Assembly: GCF_019175385.1 (NCBI RefSeq)
Contig: NC_083344.1
Span: forward strand, 27,964,231 to 28,028,230
Direction: 5' to 3'
Length of the DNA: 64,000 nucleotides
DNA from: Lycium barbarum
Taxonomy: Eukaryota; Streptophyta; Magnoliopsida; Solanales; Solanaceae
Shown: positions 23,457 to 35,261 of the stretch, piece by piece
Layout of the letters: every line of letters begins with the position of its first letter
How positions within the stretch are numbered: position 1 is the stretch's first letter
Position numbers and translations under genes: made by a program
Notes under the pieces: generated by a model
Databases searched by the model: none
Told to the model about the DNA's origin: nothing
The model's input: the letters and a program-made list of their open reading frames with translations, nothing else

Positions 23457-23984
23457 CTATGGTACGATTTCATAAATGCTTCCATAATTACTTTGTTTTC
23501 AAAATATAGAAGTTTATGACTCCAAGGCATGATTCCTTTCCCGCTAATCCATAAATGTTTTCCAAAATGCCCGTATTTTCCAAACCCGAGATTTATGATT
23601 CTATGAGCTCTTGTGATAATAGCGATGAACATGTTTTTTTGCGATGATAATGATGATGATTTTATGGTTAAAAGTCTCAAGTTATGAGATCAATGCTTTT
23701 ATGAGATTATTGAGCTTATTTCATGATTTTCTTGATTTTATTCATTGTTGTTGGTCTCACTTTCTAATAATTGTTCCTTCAAGGTGAGATAGAGCGATGA
23801 TGATTATTCCATAATATAAATCGGAGATTACCGACCTTCCGTCACTCCACTAAAGTGGTAGCTTATGTTTGAACCCTCATGCATGCTATGAGTATAATAT
23901 GTGTATAAAGTTATTTTGTGACATTACCAAGTTCTACTATTTCATTTTGCTTATTCACTGCACTTATTCTCATTCTTCATGTAC

Positions 23985-24590
23985 ATATATAAGGCACAGT
24001 TAACAGGGGGTGACGCTGTGGCATTTGTTGTGATGTATATATATAAGGCACAATTGACAAGGGGTGACACTGTGACCTTTGTTGTGATGTGTATATATAT
24101 ATATATGGCACAGTTGACAGGGGGTGACGCTGTGGCCTTTGTTGTGATGTCTATATGTAAGGCACAGTTGACAGAGGTGACGTTGTGGCCTATGATGTGA
24201 TGTTTATATATATAAGTCACAGTTGACAGAGGGTGACGCTGTGGCCTATGATGTGATGTTTATATATATAAGGCACAATTGACAGGGGGTGACGCTGTGG
24301 CCTATGATGTGATGTTTATATATATATGAGGCACAGTTGACTGGGGTGACGCCGTGGCCTATGATGTGATGTTTATATGTATAAGGCACAATTGACAGGG
24401 GGTGACGTTGTGGCCTATGATGTGATATTTATATAGATAAGGCACAGTTGACAGGGGGTGACGCTGTGGCCTATGATGTGATGTTTCTATATATAAGGCA
24501 CAGTTTACAGGGGGTGACGTTGTGTCCTATGTTGTTATGTTTTTAGGGGTGACGATGTGGCCTATGTTGTGGCATTTCTATAGATATATG
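23985..24590 (+). repeat. 57-61-bp minisatellite in LTR F
   Basis: About ten copies built on AAGGCACAGTTGACAGGGGG, TGACGCTGTGGCC and TATGATGTGATGTTTATATA. Each unit has CACAG/CTGTG arms that can fold. It occupies the same place in the LTR as the CACCGAGTCCC array of E and G, but its sequence is unrelated. Confidence 0.92.
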
Positions 24591-24804
24591 TGTTTTGTTA
24601 ATATAGCCATGATGATTTATTTATCTTTGAACATTCATTGAACTGTCTCAGATGTCTTCCATAATTTTATATACATATTGATTTAAAAAAAGTTAAAGTT
24701 GCATGTATGGTATCCGCGTTAAGAGGCAATCAAATGTACAAGTCATCTTTATCCCTTGTTATGTTCTATATTTCTTATTATGTTGTTATTCATGCCTTAC
24801 ATAC

Positions 24805-24845
24805 TCAGTACATTGTTCGTACTGATGTCCCTTCTTATGGACGCT
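24805..24845 (+). other. Conserved LTR double stem-loop (F)
   Basis: TCAGTAC-ATTGTTC-GTACTGA, then GTCC-CTTCTTAT-GGAC. The second stem differs from CCCCC/GGGGG of other families on both sides, so pairing is preserved. Confidence 0.78.
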
Positions 24846-25318
24846 GCGTTTCAAGCCACGCAGGTGTATATAGATGAGCAGAAGACATTGGCCATAGGAT
24901 GTTCCTCCGCTATCAGCTGGATTGACGAGCTCCATCTCAGTTTGGAGTGTTGCCGAGTCAGAGTACTTATGTTATGGTATCACGTGTATGTTAGAGACTT
25001 TTGCAGACAGTGTCCTGTGGATAATGCGGTGAGATGTTGACAGTTGTGTAAAGCCACCATCTAAGTTGATGTGTTTTTATGCTTTATTTTTTTTAAAGAT
25101 TTTATTGTGACTAAAGGTTTTCTTTGAATTAACGATAAGGGAGAAGTCCCTGATTTGACGAAAGAGTTTTATTGAAAAGTTTTTTTACCTGACGGAAGCG
25201 TCATTTTGTAAATTAAAGGTTCACAAAGAGTTGTAACTCCTATATGGAATAGTAGTATGGCACTCAACCGAGTAGGGTCTTGGGTGTCAGTCGCGGCCCT
25301 CCGGTTTAGGTCGTGACA

Positions 25319-25452
25319 TTATCAATTTTCTCTCGGGACATATATGCATTGATAGATCCAGGTTCCACCTTATCATATATATCCCCCTTTGTTGCTAGTA
25401 GAATCGGAATGGAACTTGAGCTGATAGAACCATTTGAGGTAGCTACACCGGA
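25319..25452 (+). pseudogene. Element E protease fragment
   Basis: Directly after F the protease of E continues with FSRDIYALIDPGSTLSYISPF and the following VASRIGMELELIEPFEVATP, matching B at about 41671-41800. The catalytic Asp-Pro-Gly is intact here. Homology stops at 25452, in the middle of the domain, and unrelated LTR-like sequence follows. A deletion has removed the rest of pol, at least 3.4 kb by comparison with B. Confidence 0.88.
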
Positions 25453-27183
25453 AAGAAGTTGAGTAAAGGAATAAGGCACCAATGTTAAAAGGTGTAGTAG
25501 ATACGAGTAGATGGGATTTGAAAATACCTACGGAAAAGGAGCGCGACGAGTAATTAGAGAGAAGGCTACTGGATAATTTGTATTAATAGTGTAGGTAAAT
25601 CAAGGATTCATAGACCGGAAAGTAAAAAGCGGGATCAGAAAGTGAGTAACCAATGAATTTGAGGTATTTGACGAGGACTAGATTTTAGAATGCATAATGT
25701 TGGCTAAGGATTACAAGATGAATATGGGTATCAGATAGATGGCAGGAAGGAGAAGAAAGAAGAGAGTATATTTTCAAGGATTTCATAGCACGAACAAGAA
25801 GTGGTAGAACACTGGAAGAACTACAACGTATAGCTGGGATGCAAATAACTAGTCAAAGCAGAAACACGTTCCTATAGTAACTGCTACAGTAACTGACCTG
25901 CTACAGTACTCGGTGTGAACAGTAAAAATCAGAAAATTTTAAAACGAAAATCTGATTTTTTTTTTCACTCATTTTCTACCACCTTCTCTCCCTAAATTCT
26001 CTCTACACTTCCCCAAAACACTTTCTACGAAATTCATGAAGGTCTAAGATGAAATTCAAGTGATTATATCCAAATTCAACCTCAAAAGTTAACCTTGGTA
26101 AGGAAGAACACCTCTATAGCGTTGTGTTGCATTTAAGGGTGATTGAAAGTTGAATTAGCGGTGGATTTCAAATGGTCTCTACTGTTTAAGGTAAGTTTAA
26201 CATCCCCTTGGTTGTGCTTAAGCGTAATTCCATGTTGGTGAGATTGTTTATAGAAAAATACTACAAGATAGCATTGAAATAGCCTAAGATATGGCTACTC
26301 TTTCGTTGGGCTGTTTTGAGGTGATAAATATGATTTGTGGTGGCTGAAAATTATGGAATACAACATGATTATGATATGGTATCTATTGTTACTTGTATAT
26401 ATATGTTTATCAAGTGAATTGGAGAAAGAAACATATGAAACTTGAGATTGAAAGGGAAGATTGAAATGTTTGGCGTGTGGCCTGTTTTATGGCACATGTT
26501 GGTGTTGAAAGTGATGTTGTTAATGTTGGTATTGATATTGTTGTTGTTGGCTGCTAAATTACGATTTTGGGCTAGGGATATAAACAGGGGAGATGTTGCC
26601 CGAATTTTGACAGAATTTAAAAGGGATTAATTTAAGGGCTTAAGGTAACCGTATGATAACGGTCCTAACAGTAGTATTAATTTTCTTAAATATAGATTGA
26701 CGAGCTTGGAAAGACAAGCGTGTGGTAATTAGAGGAAGGTGACCAGAAAGGTATGTAAAGCTATCCCTTCTTCCTTCTTTGGCATGAATTACATAAAGTT
26801 AACAAGCGACGAACACATGTGACTCCAATGAACTCTAGTTCTCAGTAGTACTTGACGTGATAGTTGTCTTTGGTCCCCCAAGTGTTAGTCAATCCTACCT
26901 ATTCTCTCGAATCCCAAATGATGATTCATTTTGTACATGATTTCCCCTAATACTAAGTGTTGTCACCTCGACAATGACTCTTTCAAAAGATATCCTGAGT
27001 TAACATGATTGTGCATTCACAAAAGAGTCTTCATACCGGATTATGAGTTAATAATGAAAGGCTTGGCACTCGTATACATTTTCACTGCATCACTTCACCG
27101 TATCCCTTACTAAAGGGCTGGGTATGGTATATATTTACATTTTACCCAGTCACTTACTAAAGGGCCGGGTACGGTATATATTT

Positions 27184-29635
27184 TGTCACACCCCAATCTT
27201 CATAGGGCATGATGGGCACCCGACCCTTACTTAGAGTCGAGCGAACCTGCTGGTTCTCGTTACACTCATAGTTCCATTGGACTTCTTAAAACATGAGACG
27301 AGATGCATGAGGAAAGCTTTTCAAAAAACCTTTTTCTGTCCTTCTCCATTAGATATGATATCAAACCTAAGTTGGGACAGGACCTCAACATACCCATAAT
27401 GTAAATGACTCAGCTCATAAGGAAATACTCTGACGCGACATCACTCTGAACCGAATGGAGTTTTCCAATCTAGCTGATGGCCTGGAACATCCTATAGCCA
27501 AACTCCAGGATAACTTTCCTGCAAAGCAATATGGGGCTGTGTGGAATGACACACAGCGCCCCCAGGCAAAGGGATGTCAGTACGAATAATGTACTAAGTA
27601 TGTAAGGCATAATCAATAACATAATGAAAGCATAAGAAATAACATAAGATGGACGAAGTCATGAAATGAAAGAGCTAGGTATACCCCTATCGACGTTCGT
27701 TATGTTTACTTATCCTCTTTCTAAAAGGGAAACTTCCATTCTCATACATTTGTACATATAGTAACATACCCAACCATAGAGGTTCGTTGTCTTACATACC
27801 CGACCATAATAAAGCTTCGTGTTATACGTACCCAGCCCTACCAAGGCTCAGTGTTATACGTACTGGCCCTACCAAGGCTCAGTCATATCCGTACCCCTGC
27901 AATGGTGTACGCGCATTAGATATCGTACCCGGACATATAAGCTCGGTGTTATGTAATAGCCACACATACATATATATATATAGACACACACACACACATA
28001 GGTGTGCTTAAGTCATGTCAACATCATCGTCATCCTTGCCATCATTACTATTATCATCATCGTTATTACCATCATCACTTTGAAGATCTTTCACCGGAGG
28101 TATTTCAAAATATCGAAAGCCATGAACATTCCAACATTTCTAGGAATAGAACATATCGAATATATTAGATGGCATCCCTAGAATTCACCTTGTCATCATC
28201 ATCATTATCATTATCATCACAAGAAACATTGTCAACAATATCAAGAGAATCTCGAGGGTCATAAGCTTAAAGCATTTACAGGAATAGGAATGGCGTGAAT
28301 ATCTCGTTTAGACGCAAAATGAGGAAAACATGCCTTTAGCAAGAAGGGTTAGCCTTACATACCTCTTTGTCTTCTCAACTACTTAACGTTCACCGTCGAA
28401 GCTTGAACCATCTACATTTAGAAAGATTCATACTATGGTTACGCCTTAATGATACTCTTAAATTCAAGCTCGAATAATTCATGATCTAATGAAAATTGGG
28501 CAGCATTTCCCCTATTTCGTCAACTTCCACCGTATTACAAAACTACTTCTCAAACAACCATAATAACATCCATAATATCATAATCAAGTAATCACATTCC
28601 ATTAAGCCTTCAAAATTCACCCTTATATTGAACTTATACTTACAACTACACATCAACCCTTTGCACATTTCCATACAACACTTCCTCATCATCATGGTTG
28701 CCTTTCATAACAAGATTATACCCATATTATACTAAGAATCATAACTCACATTACCTCACTACTCAAAAACATCATAAAAGTTACATTTAGATCTCATTTT
28801 CTACTTTCTTCTTCTACCCAAGTTTTCCAACACCCAAGCATTCATGATAACATGAAATAAACATGAAAACTAACCTTTTATCTCATAAGAATGGGATTTG
28901 GAGAAAGATATCACCTTGGGTGAAAACCCTAGCTTCAATACTCAAGTTGTTCTTGAAGTCTATTAACCCTAGTAAGCCTTCCAACACATGAACACCTTAA
29001 ATCTTGCTATTCGATATTGATTTCTCTTAGGTTTGAGTGGAAAATGTCTGGAGAAGGTTTGGAGCTCTCAAGACTTGTGGAAAATGAATAAATAAACAAA
29101 AGAGCAAGGGTCTTCTGTTTATACAAAAATAAGAAAATCTGCTTGATGGACTTATACGGACCGTATAAGTGAACCGTATAACACCTCCAAGAAAAAGACC
29201 CTTTCTGTAAATATCGAGTTATACGGACCCCCCTTATATGGGTCGTAGAAAGTTATACAGACCGTATAAGTGGTCGTATAACTCACAGTTACCCTAAACT
29301 TTCTCGCGTTGATTCGTTTGACTTCCAATCCTCGTGGAACCTTCTTGGCACTTACATAATACTTCGTTAACCATACAATAGGCCCTATAGCAGCCCTTTA
29401 AGACACTACAAAATAAATGTTAGCTCAATTACAGAGAAAACCTTTCCGAACACGACTTATATCTCACTTCCTTCAACAAATTAAATGTCACATATTCATG
29501 CAACTTCAAAATCTTATGGTTTGCACCTCAAGATATTTAATACCTTCCTTAATCTCGTAAGGGTTTCATAATCACTTTAAGCTCACATTAGCCTATCCAC
29601 AAGGCAATAAAATCATAAATTTTCGAGGTGTAACA
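27184..29635 (-). mobile_element. Solo LTR D2, nested in the 3' LTR of E
   Basis: Minus-strand LTR with the same borders, same orientation and same flanking tattt (27179-27183 and 29636-29640) as D1. It is 2,452 bp and lacks about 110 bp that D1 has near 10985-11100. It shares the TATA/dyad promoter (about 29116-29290) and the double stem-loop (27556-27595). Identical position in both E LTRs shows that D was copied with E rather than inserted twice. Confidence 0.92.
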
Positions 29636-29639
29636 TATT

Positions 29640-29925
29640 TACATTTCACCGAGTCCCTTACTAAAGGGCCAGGTACGGTATATATTTACATTTCACCGAG
29701 TCCCTTACTAAAGGGCCGGGTACGATATATATTTACATTTCACCAAGTCCCTTACTAAAGGGCCGGGTACGGTATATATTTACATTTCACCGAGTCCCTT
29801 ACTAAAGGGCCGGGTACGGTATATATTTACATTTCACCGAGTCCCTTACTAAAGGGCCGGGTATAGTATATATTTACATTTCACTGAGTCCCTTACTAAA
29901 GGGCCCGGTACGGTATACAGAGTAT
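29640..29925 (+). repeat. 47-bp hairpin tandem array, E 3' LTR
   Basis: Six copies of the unit at 13395-13785, closer to each other than the 5' LTR copies are. Confidence 0.9.
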
Positions 29926-30046
29926 ATATATGCATGACTCACAACATAAGGTATAAATGCATTGGTATCCCTTGATTATCATACTTATCTCCTATCATTT
30001 TTCACTCATTCATGATCTTTATTACTTTATTTCATGTTTTACATAT

Positions 30047-30084
30047 TCAGTACATTTTTCGTACTGACCCCCTTTCTTCGGAGG
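30047..30084 (+). other. Conserved LTR double stem-loop (E 3' LTR)
   Basis: TCAGTAC-ATTTTTC-GTACTGA then CCCCC-TTTCTTC-GGAGG. First stem perfect, second with one mismatch. Confidence 0.72.
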
Positions 30085-30571
30085 CTACGTTTCATGTCTG
30101 CAGGTACAGACACTCAGTTTGGTGATCCTCCAGCCTAGGACTTCTACTCAGCTGCTTGGGGAGCTCCATCGTTCTGGAGCTTAAGTCATTTTGGTACAGA
30201 TCCTTTGATATAGACTTATCTATTCAGGGGTACGGCGGTGCCCTATCCCGTGATATTTCACTGTTATACTCTTAGAGGTCTGTAGACATGTGTGGGTTGT
30301 ATATGTGTTTTGGTCAGCTATATCGACGTAGTTCGCTTTGGATATTCCCGTATATAGTGGCAGCCTTGTTGGCTTGCATATCTTGTTGTGTTTTAATTAA
30401 CTGTGACTCCTCAGGAGACAGGTTCATTTTGATATATGACCTTATGAGTCTACAACATGCTTTTACAAATTTCCATATTGTCCTTAGTTTCAGTCTGATT
30501 ATATCTAGCAGGTTCGTATACGAGTGTCCAGTTGGGGCACTGGTCATGGCCCATCGGTTTGGGTCGTGACA

Positions 30572-31590
30572 ATATCACTCAACCCTTCACAATTCCAAAG
30601 TCCTTTTCGATACTTATCTTTCCTCTATAAGCTTCTACTTCCCTTAACCTTGTTGATGCTTTCAGTTATATTGATTTCTATGAGGGACACATTACTCCCT
30701 TTCCTCAAACACAAATAATCATGTTTCTTTCTCTTCCTTGTTTCATTCTTTACTCGTTTAAGCTTACTCTTTTTTATACTAACTCACCTCTCGAATGACT
30801 CCTTGCTTATCATTGCTTCCCCTCTTAAGTCTTTTCTCATAATTTTATCACATTAATCTTAGTTCATCAACCTTACTTCTAATTACCGAGAGAACTTAAC
30901 TTAACCCTCGACTCACTTCTATATCCTCAAGTAATTTCAACCTAACTCTCAAACTCATTCTGAACCCATCTTATAACCATCATTTCAGTCGATTTACAAC
31001 TATTATTAACCTTTCATTCTTCAGCTTACACTTGTGTATCTTACTGATCATAGCACACATATATATACTGATCATAATCAATTTTAACAAAATTTTGGCA
31101 GAACCTCCTCTGTAATTTGTACTACCCACTTGTACACAACTAACCAACAATCCTCACAGGGCAACAATAAAAATATATCAACATGCCTCACAGGGCCACA
31201 ATCATATTACAACACCCTCTACATACCTGTACAAATGCTCTTCACAATGGCACTCTCAATTCGATAGAAACACACCTTTCTTACTGCAATCCTTAACCTG
31301 CAACACTTACCTCAAATAGCAATCATTAATCATCAGAGAACTTACCTTTCTTATTTCGCAATTCCTATTTCGCAATCATAGCTGCACTTTACAATCACTT
31401 AATAAAAATTCAAATCTTAAAGTTAGCGGCAAGGATTCAAGGCCTATAACACAGCTCTATAACACAATCTATGATCTGAATGAAAGGAAACCATCCTAGA
31501 TGCCATGTAGCCTCCTGTTCATAAGTCTCGTCGCCAACACACCCATGAACAAGACTCTACCAGACACGACTTTGCATACAACCCCTAGAA
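30572..31590 (-). other. Non-coding leader and interior of element K
   Basis: No open frame of note on either strand. The minus strand starts with the standard leader after the primer site, then AT-rich text with two CCCTGTGAGG repeats (about 31155-31195). The gag seen in B at the corresponding distance is absent. Confidence 0.65.
31516..31551 (-). other. Leader stem-loop (element K)
   Basis: Minus strand TGTTCATGGGT pairs with ACTTATGAACA, allowing G-U pairs. Compared with B and G (TGTTTAT/ATAAACA), one base pair has changed on both sides (T-A to C-G), which supports a real RNA stem. Confidence 0.65.
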
Positions 31591-31596
31591 CGAACT

Positions 31597-31608
31597 GCTC
31601 TGATACCA
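31597..31608 (-). promoter_or_regulatory. Primer binding site of element K
   Basis: Minus strand TGGTATCAGAGC, three bases after the LTR end TAGAGTGTGACA. Confidence 0.9.
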
Positions 31609-32093
31609 CTTTGTCACACTCTAATAGTGGTAGGGCATGACGGGCACCCGACTCTCATCAGAGTCGAGCGAACCCTTAGATATTCGCTCTATCAAGACCT
31701 GTCATTTCAAAAACTTTTAAGAACATAAAACTTTTTCAAATAGAAATCATTATCTTTATAACGATTATGAAAACTTTCAATCAAATAAGTACTTTAAACC
31801 AATTGAAATCATCTAAAACACATACTCTTTTAAAATCCACAAATGACTCAACTGACATCACTTGGTCGATATCTCGACAAAGTTACCACAGGACACTGTC
31901 TTCAGAAGTCTCTAAGAAGTATACTAAACATTATGAGTGAGGAAAGGGCCTTGACATACCCATAATCATACATATCTATACATGACTCAGCACAACTCCA
32001 GAATGAGGTGGAACTAGCCAATCCCAGCTGACGTCGAAGAATCCCAGCTATACAGTAAACGTGCCAAACAATTTGAGACTACGGGCACGAACG

Positions 32094-32137
32094 CAGCGTC
32101 CCCAAGTAAAAGGACGTCAGTACAGAAAATGTACTAA
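32094..32137 (-). other. Conserved LTR double stem-loop (K)
   Basis: In LTR orientation TAGTAC-loop-GTACTGA then CGTCC-loop-GGACG, a second-stem sequence shared with C and L but different from A, B, E and G. Confidence 0.75.
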
Positions 32138-32284
32138 GTATGTAAGGTGGTAACAAATCATAATCATAATTTGACTTAGGAGAGAAGAAATCACAATCTT
32201 ACTCAATACCTGCAGCCTTCGCTGGAAGAAACATAAATATGCACACGAAATCTCAAAACAATCTTTAAGTAAATAATGTAATCC

Positions 32285-32430
32285 AACACACATGCCGCTT
32301 CCGACATGTTAACAGAATGGTCCCTTCGGACAACCGCTTTCGACTAGTATCACAATAGTCCCTTCGGACGGCCGCTTCCGGCATAATAATGATGGCCCCT
32401 TCGGGTAGCCGCTTCCGGCTTAATATCACC
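32285..32430 (-). repeat. Three-copy hairpin repeat in LTR K
   Basis: Units of about 52 bp containing GTCCCTTCGGAC and CCGCTTCCGGCAT. The first can fold with a CTTC loop. It is the positional counterpart of the minisatellites of E, F, G and H. Confidence 0.8.
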
Positions 32431-33164
32431 ATCATATCAACACAAACTAAATCCACAAATATCAATTTCAATTCATATCATAAGTCACTAATCAATTCAT
32501 CACAATCCAGTTATTAGCCTTAGCCTTTCATAAGAAATTATCAAATTTGTATCTCACTAGACTTAGAAGGAAATACTTCCAGGTTTGAGGGTAGAATTGT
32601 TATGAAATTCTTACTACTTATATTCGACTCAATTTCATCTTGTTTCCCTACCCAAAGAATAAATGATCATATCAATACAAAGGGATGATACTGTGGAATG
32701 TAAATAGAAATCGTAAATGAAATGAAGTGGTAAAATCTCGTGCCCCCTTTGGAGTGGTTTGAAAAATCAAACTTTATGTTTCCTTCAGTATAAAACTCAT
32801 TTCCTCGAAATCATTAGTAAAACCATATACACAACTCAACTTGGAACCTTATGGGTGTTCCCTGCGAAACAGAATAGGAGTACAATATCAATAAGCCATC
32901 ACATGAAACATTTAGACCTTAATCGTCTAAGAATGGAATCATATGGAGTACATATAGAATGAATAACAACAAGAATCATGCCAAAGGAAGAAAGGTTGGC
33001 ATTACTGTTACACCTCGGAAAAGTCCCCGTACATGTACAAGGAATAGACCAACGAAGGATATGGGCGAGGGGTGTTTTACTAAGCAAGGGGTGATGATTC
33101 GTGAATTTTTAGAAATGAAAAAGTTGTGGAATTTTATTCAGCACAGTGGTCGTGAAGTGGTATA

Positions 33165-33420
33165 CGGCCCGTAAAGTGATTTACGGACCGTAAACCACCA
33201 TCGTCCTCCAGCTTTCCAACTTCAACTTTCTGTTAATGTTGAAATGGTTAAATACGACTTGGAGGACGGCCCGTAAACTGGTTTACGGACCACCTCGGTC
33301 GTAAACTGCCATATTTCCAGCCAAACCTTTCTGTTTCTGGGATTATTAAAAACGATCATGGAGGACGGACCGTAAACCACAATACGGTCCATAAATTGTA
33401 GTTTACGACCACTGTTCACC
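33165..33420 (+). promoter_or_regulatory. Dyad cluster TTTACGGACCGTAAA in LTR H
   Basis: A perfect dyad at 33180-33194 plus at least five half sites or imperfect copies of ACGG(A/C)CCGTAAA. Same ACGGACCGT core and same early-LTR position as the TTATACGGACCGTATAA cluster of D and C, with different outer arms. Confidence 0.6.
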
Positions 33421-34969
33421 CGACGGTTGTTCATTAAAAATCAAGTTATGTGATTATTAAAAAGGGACCAAAGCCTCACTTTATTTCATTATTCATCTAT
33501 ACAACTCAAGAAAGATCTAGAACTCTCTCAATACTTCATCCATAGAAATTCAAGGGAATCAAGGGAAGAAACTAGGATCATCAACACTAAACTTATGAAA
33601 CAAGTGAATGAAACCTAGTTGGAAGTCATCTTCTCCAAGAAATCACAAAAGAGGTAAATGAGGGTTTTGGTGCACAAGGAAGGATTCTACTCTAAGCTTG
33701 TTCCACCACCATCCAAGGTGAGTTTTATGACTTTAGCATGTGGGTTAAAGTATTAGAAGACTAAGACACTTGAATTGTAGTAAGACATAGGAAGTGCACC
33801 ATTATTTAGTGAATAGTGTCACTGTGGAGTGATGGTTGAATGGAATCATGGAAGTTGATATGCTATGATTATAAATACGTTATAAATAACGTCTAGAGCA
33901 TGAAATAAGTATTATATACGAGAAAACGTGATAACGAGCTATAACCATGGATGTGGAGAAATTGGAGGAAAATGGTAGATTTTTCTTAAGGTGTATAAGT
34001 GATGATTGTTGAAAGTAATATTATGAGTGTCGTTACGAATGTATGAGAGTTGAAATGAAACATGGGAAAAGTATTAGAAATGAAGGAAGTGCTATCCAAT
34101 TTTCCTTAGAAATAGTAGTCCGTTCCTATAATTTCTTAGCTAACGACGACATGAATTCTCTTGAAGGTATATGCACGCGCAATAAAGGAAGTACGAGCAA
34201 GCGATAAGAATAGTAAACGTCAAAGGTATGTGAGGCTATTCCCTTTCTTTCAAAGGCATGATCCCTAGCTTATGATTTCATAAATGCTCCCATCTTTTCC
34301 TTACTATCAAAGGTTAAAAAGTCTAAGATTCCGAAACATGATTTCCTTCTTGATATTCCATAAATGTTTTCCAAGTACTCCTATTTTCCTAAACCAAAGG
34401 TTGTGATTATGTGAATTCTTATGATAACGACGATGGATATGTTTTTCAATAACAATGATGATGTCAAAAATGAGAATATTATTACGCTGACCATGATGAG
34501 AGAAAATCTTATGTTTAAAAGTTTCAAGTTTACGATTTCAAGGACTATATGAAAACGTCGAGCTATTTGTTGATTTCACAATTTATTCATGGATGGTGAC
34601 TTTATTTCTAAACCTTCCAAAGTATATGAATGGATGCCTTATGAAGTTCATGATTTTATTCTATGTTTTCTTTTAATGTTATTCTTCATTTATAGTCTCG
34701 CCTTATAATAATTGTTCCCTCAAGGTGAGATAAAGAGACGATGATTACTCCATAACATAATCGGAGGCTTCGACCTTACGTCACTCCGACGTACTTACAG
34801 CTTTTCCTTGGGCTCTCAAGCATGCTATGTATATTATGTATGTATATATATGATATGAAAATGTTTTCAGGCGAAATGGGGAAAGGCGAGGTGCTATAGA
34901 CGCATAACCACCTAGTCAACTGGCATATCATGATTTCATCCTGGACGCGGGATGCCCGGACACGGGATA

Positions 34970-35090
34970 TATGGGTTATGGATCGGGTCGTACGTTCCTC
35001 GGCACTAACTTATTATATTTATGGATTGGGCCGTACGTTCCTCGGCACTAACATATGATGACATATGGATCGGGTTGCGCCTTCCGCAGC
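34970..35090 (+). repeat. Tandem hairpin repeat in LTR H
   Basis: Two and a half units of about 55 bp based on ATGGATCGGGTCGTACGTTC and CTCGGCACTAAC. The third copy is diverged. Confidence 0.75.
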
Positions 35091-35222
35091 AATTTACTAT
35101 ATGCTGCTTTATGAGTATGCATGCATGGATCCGCCTTAAGAGGCAAGAAGTTATCGATTATCCCCTTGTACTTACTTTACTTTCTTATTCTTACTTTATT
35201 TCTTGATGTATGCCTTACATAC

Positions 35223-35261
35223 TCAGTACAATGCTCGTACTGACATCCTTTTCTTTGGATG
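35223..35261 (+). other. Conserved LTR double stem-loop (H)
   Basis: TCAGTAC-AATGCTC-GTACTGA then CATCC-TTTTCTTT-GGATG. The second stem has changed on both sides relative to B and F. Confidence 0.78.

Larger units (their letters stand above)
15906..25318 (+). mobile_element. Solo LTR F, interrupted by element G
   Basis: Starts TGTTACACCCCGAAAAATTT after TSD ttatc (15901-15905) and ends GTCGTGACA before the second ttatc (25319-25323). Removing G leaves about 3.2 kb with no internal region, so it is a solo LTR. It has a TATA box at 16482, a 57-61-bp minisatellite (23985-24590) and the double stem-loop at 24805. The segment around 23750-23840 is similar to LTRs H and L, which places all three in one subfamily. 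Confidence 0.9.
10812..30571 (+). mobile_element. Element E: old chromovirus, heavily nested
   Basis: Two homologous LTR segments (10812-14429 and about 25453-30571) flank a primer site, a gag remnant and a protease fragment, all on the + strand. The true 5' end lies left of the window behind element A. Nested inside are solo LTRs D1, D2 and F, with G inside F. Most of pol has been lost by deletion after 25452. The 3' end GGGTCGTGACA at 30571 abuts minus-strand element K interior, so E probably inserted into K. Confidence 0.85.
25453..30571 (+). repeat. 3' LTR of element E (left border uncertain)
   Basis: From 27085 to 30571 it matches the 5' LTR, including nested D2 at the same site. Between 25453 and 27085 it has LTR-like content (donor-like AAAGGTATGTAAAGCT at about 26754), but no polypurine tract or TGTTA start is visible. 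The deletion that removed pol therefore probably also removed the LTR start. The LTR end is GTCGTGACA at 30571. Confidence 0.75.
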
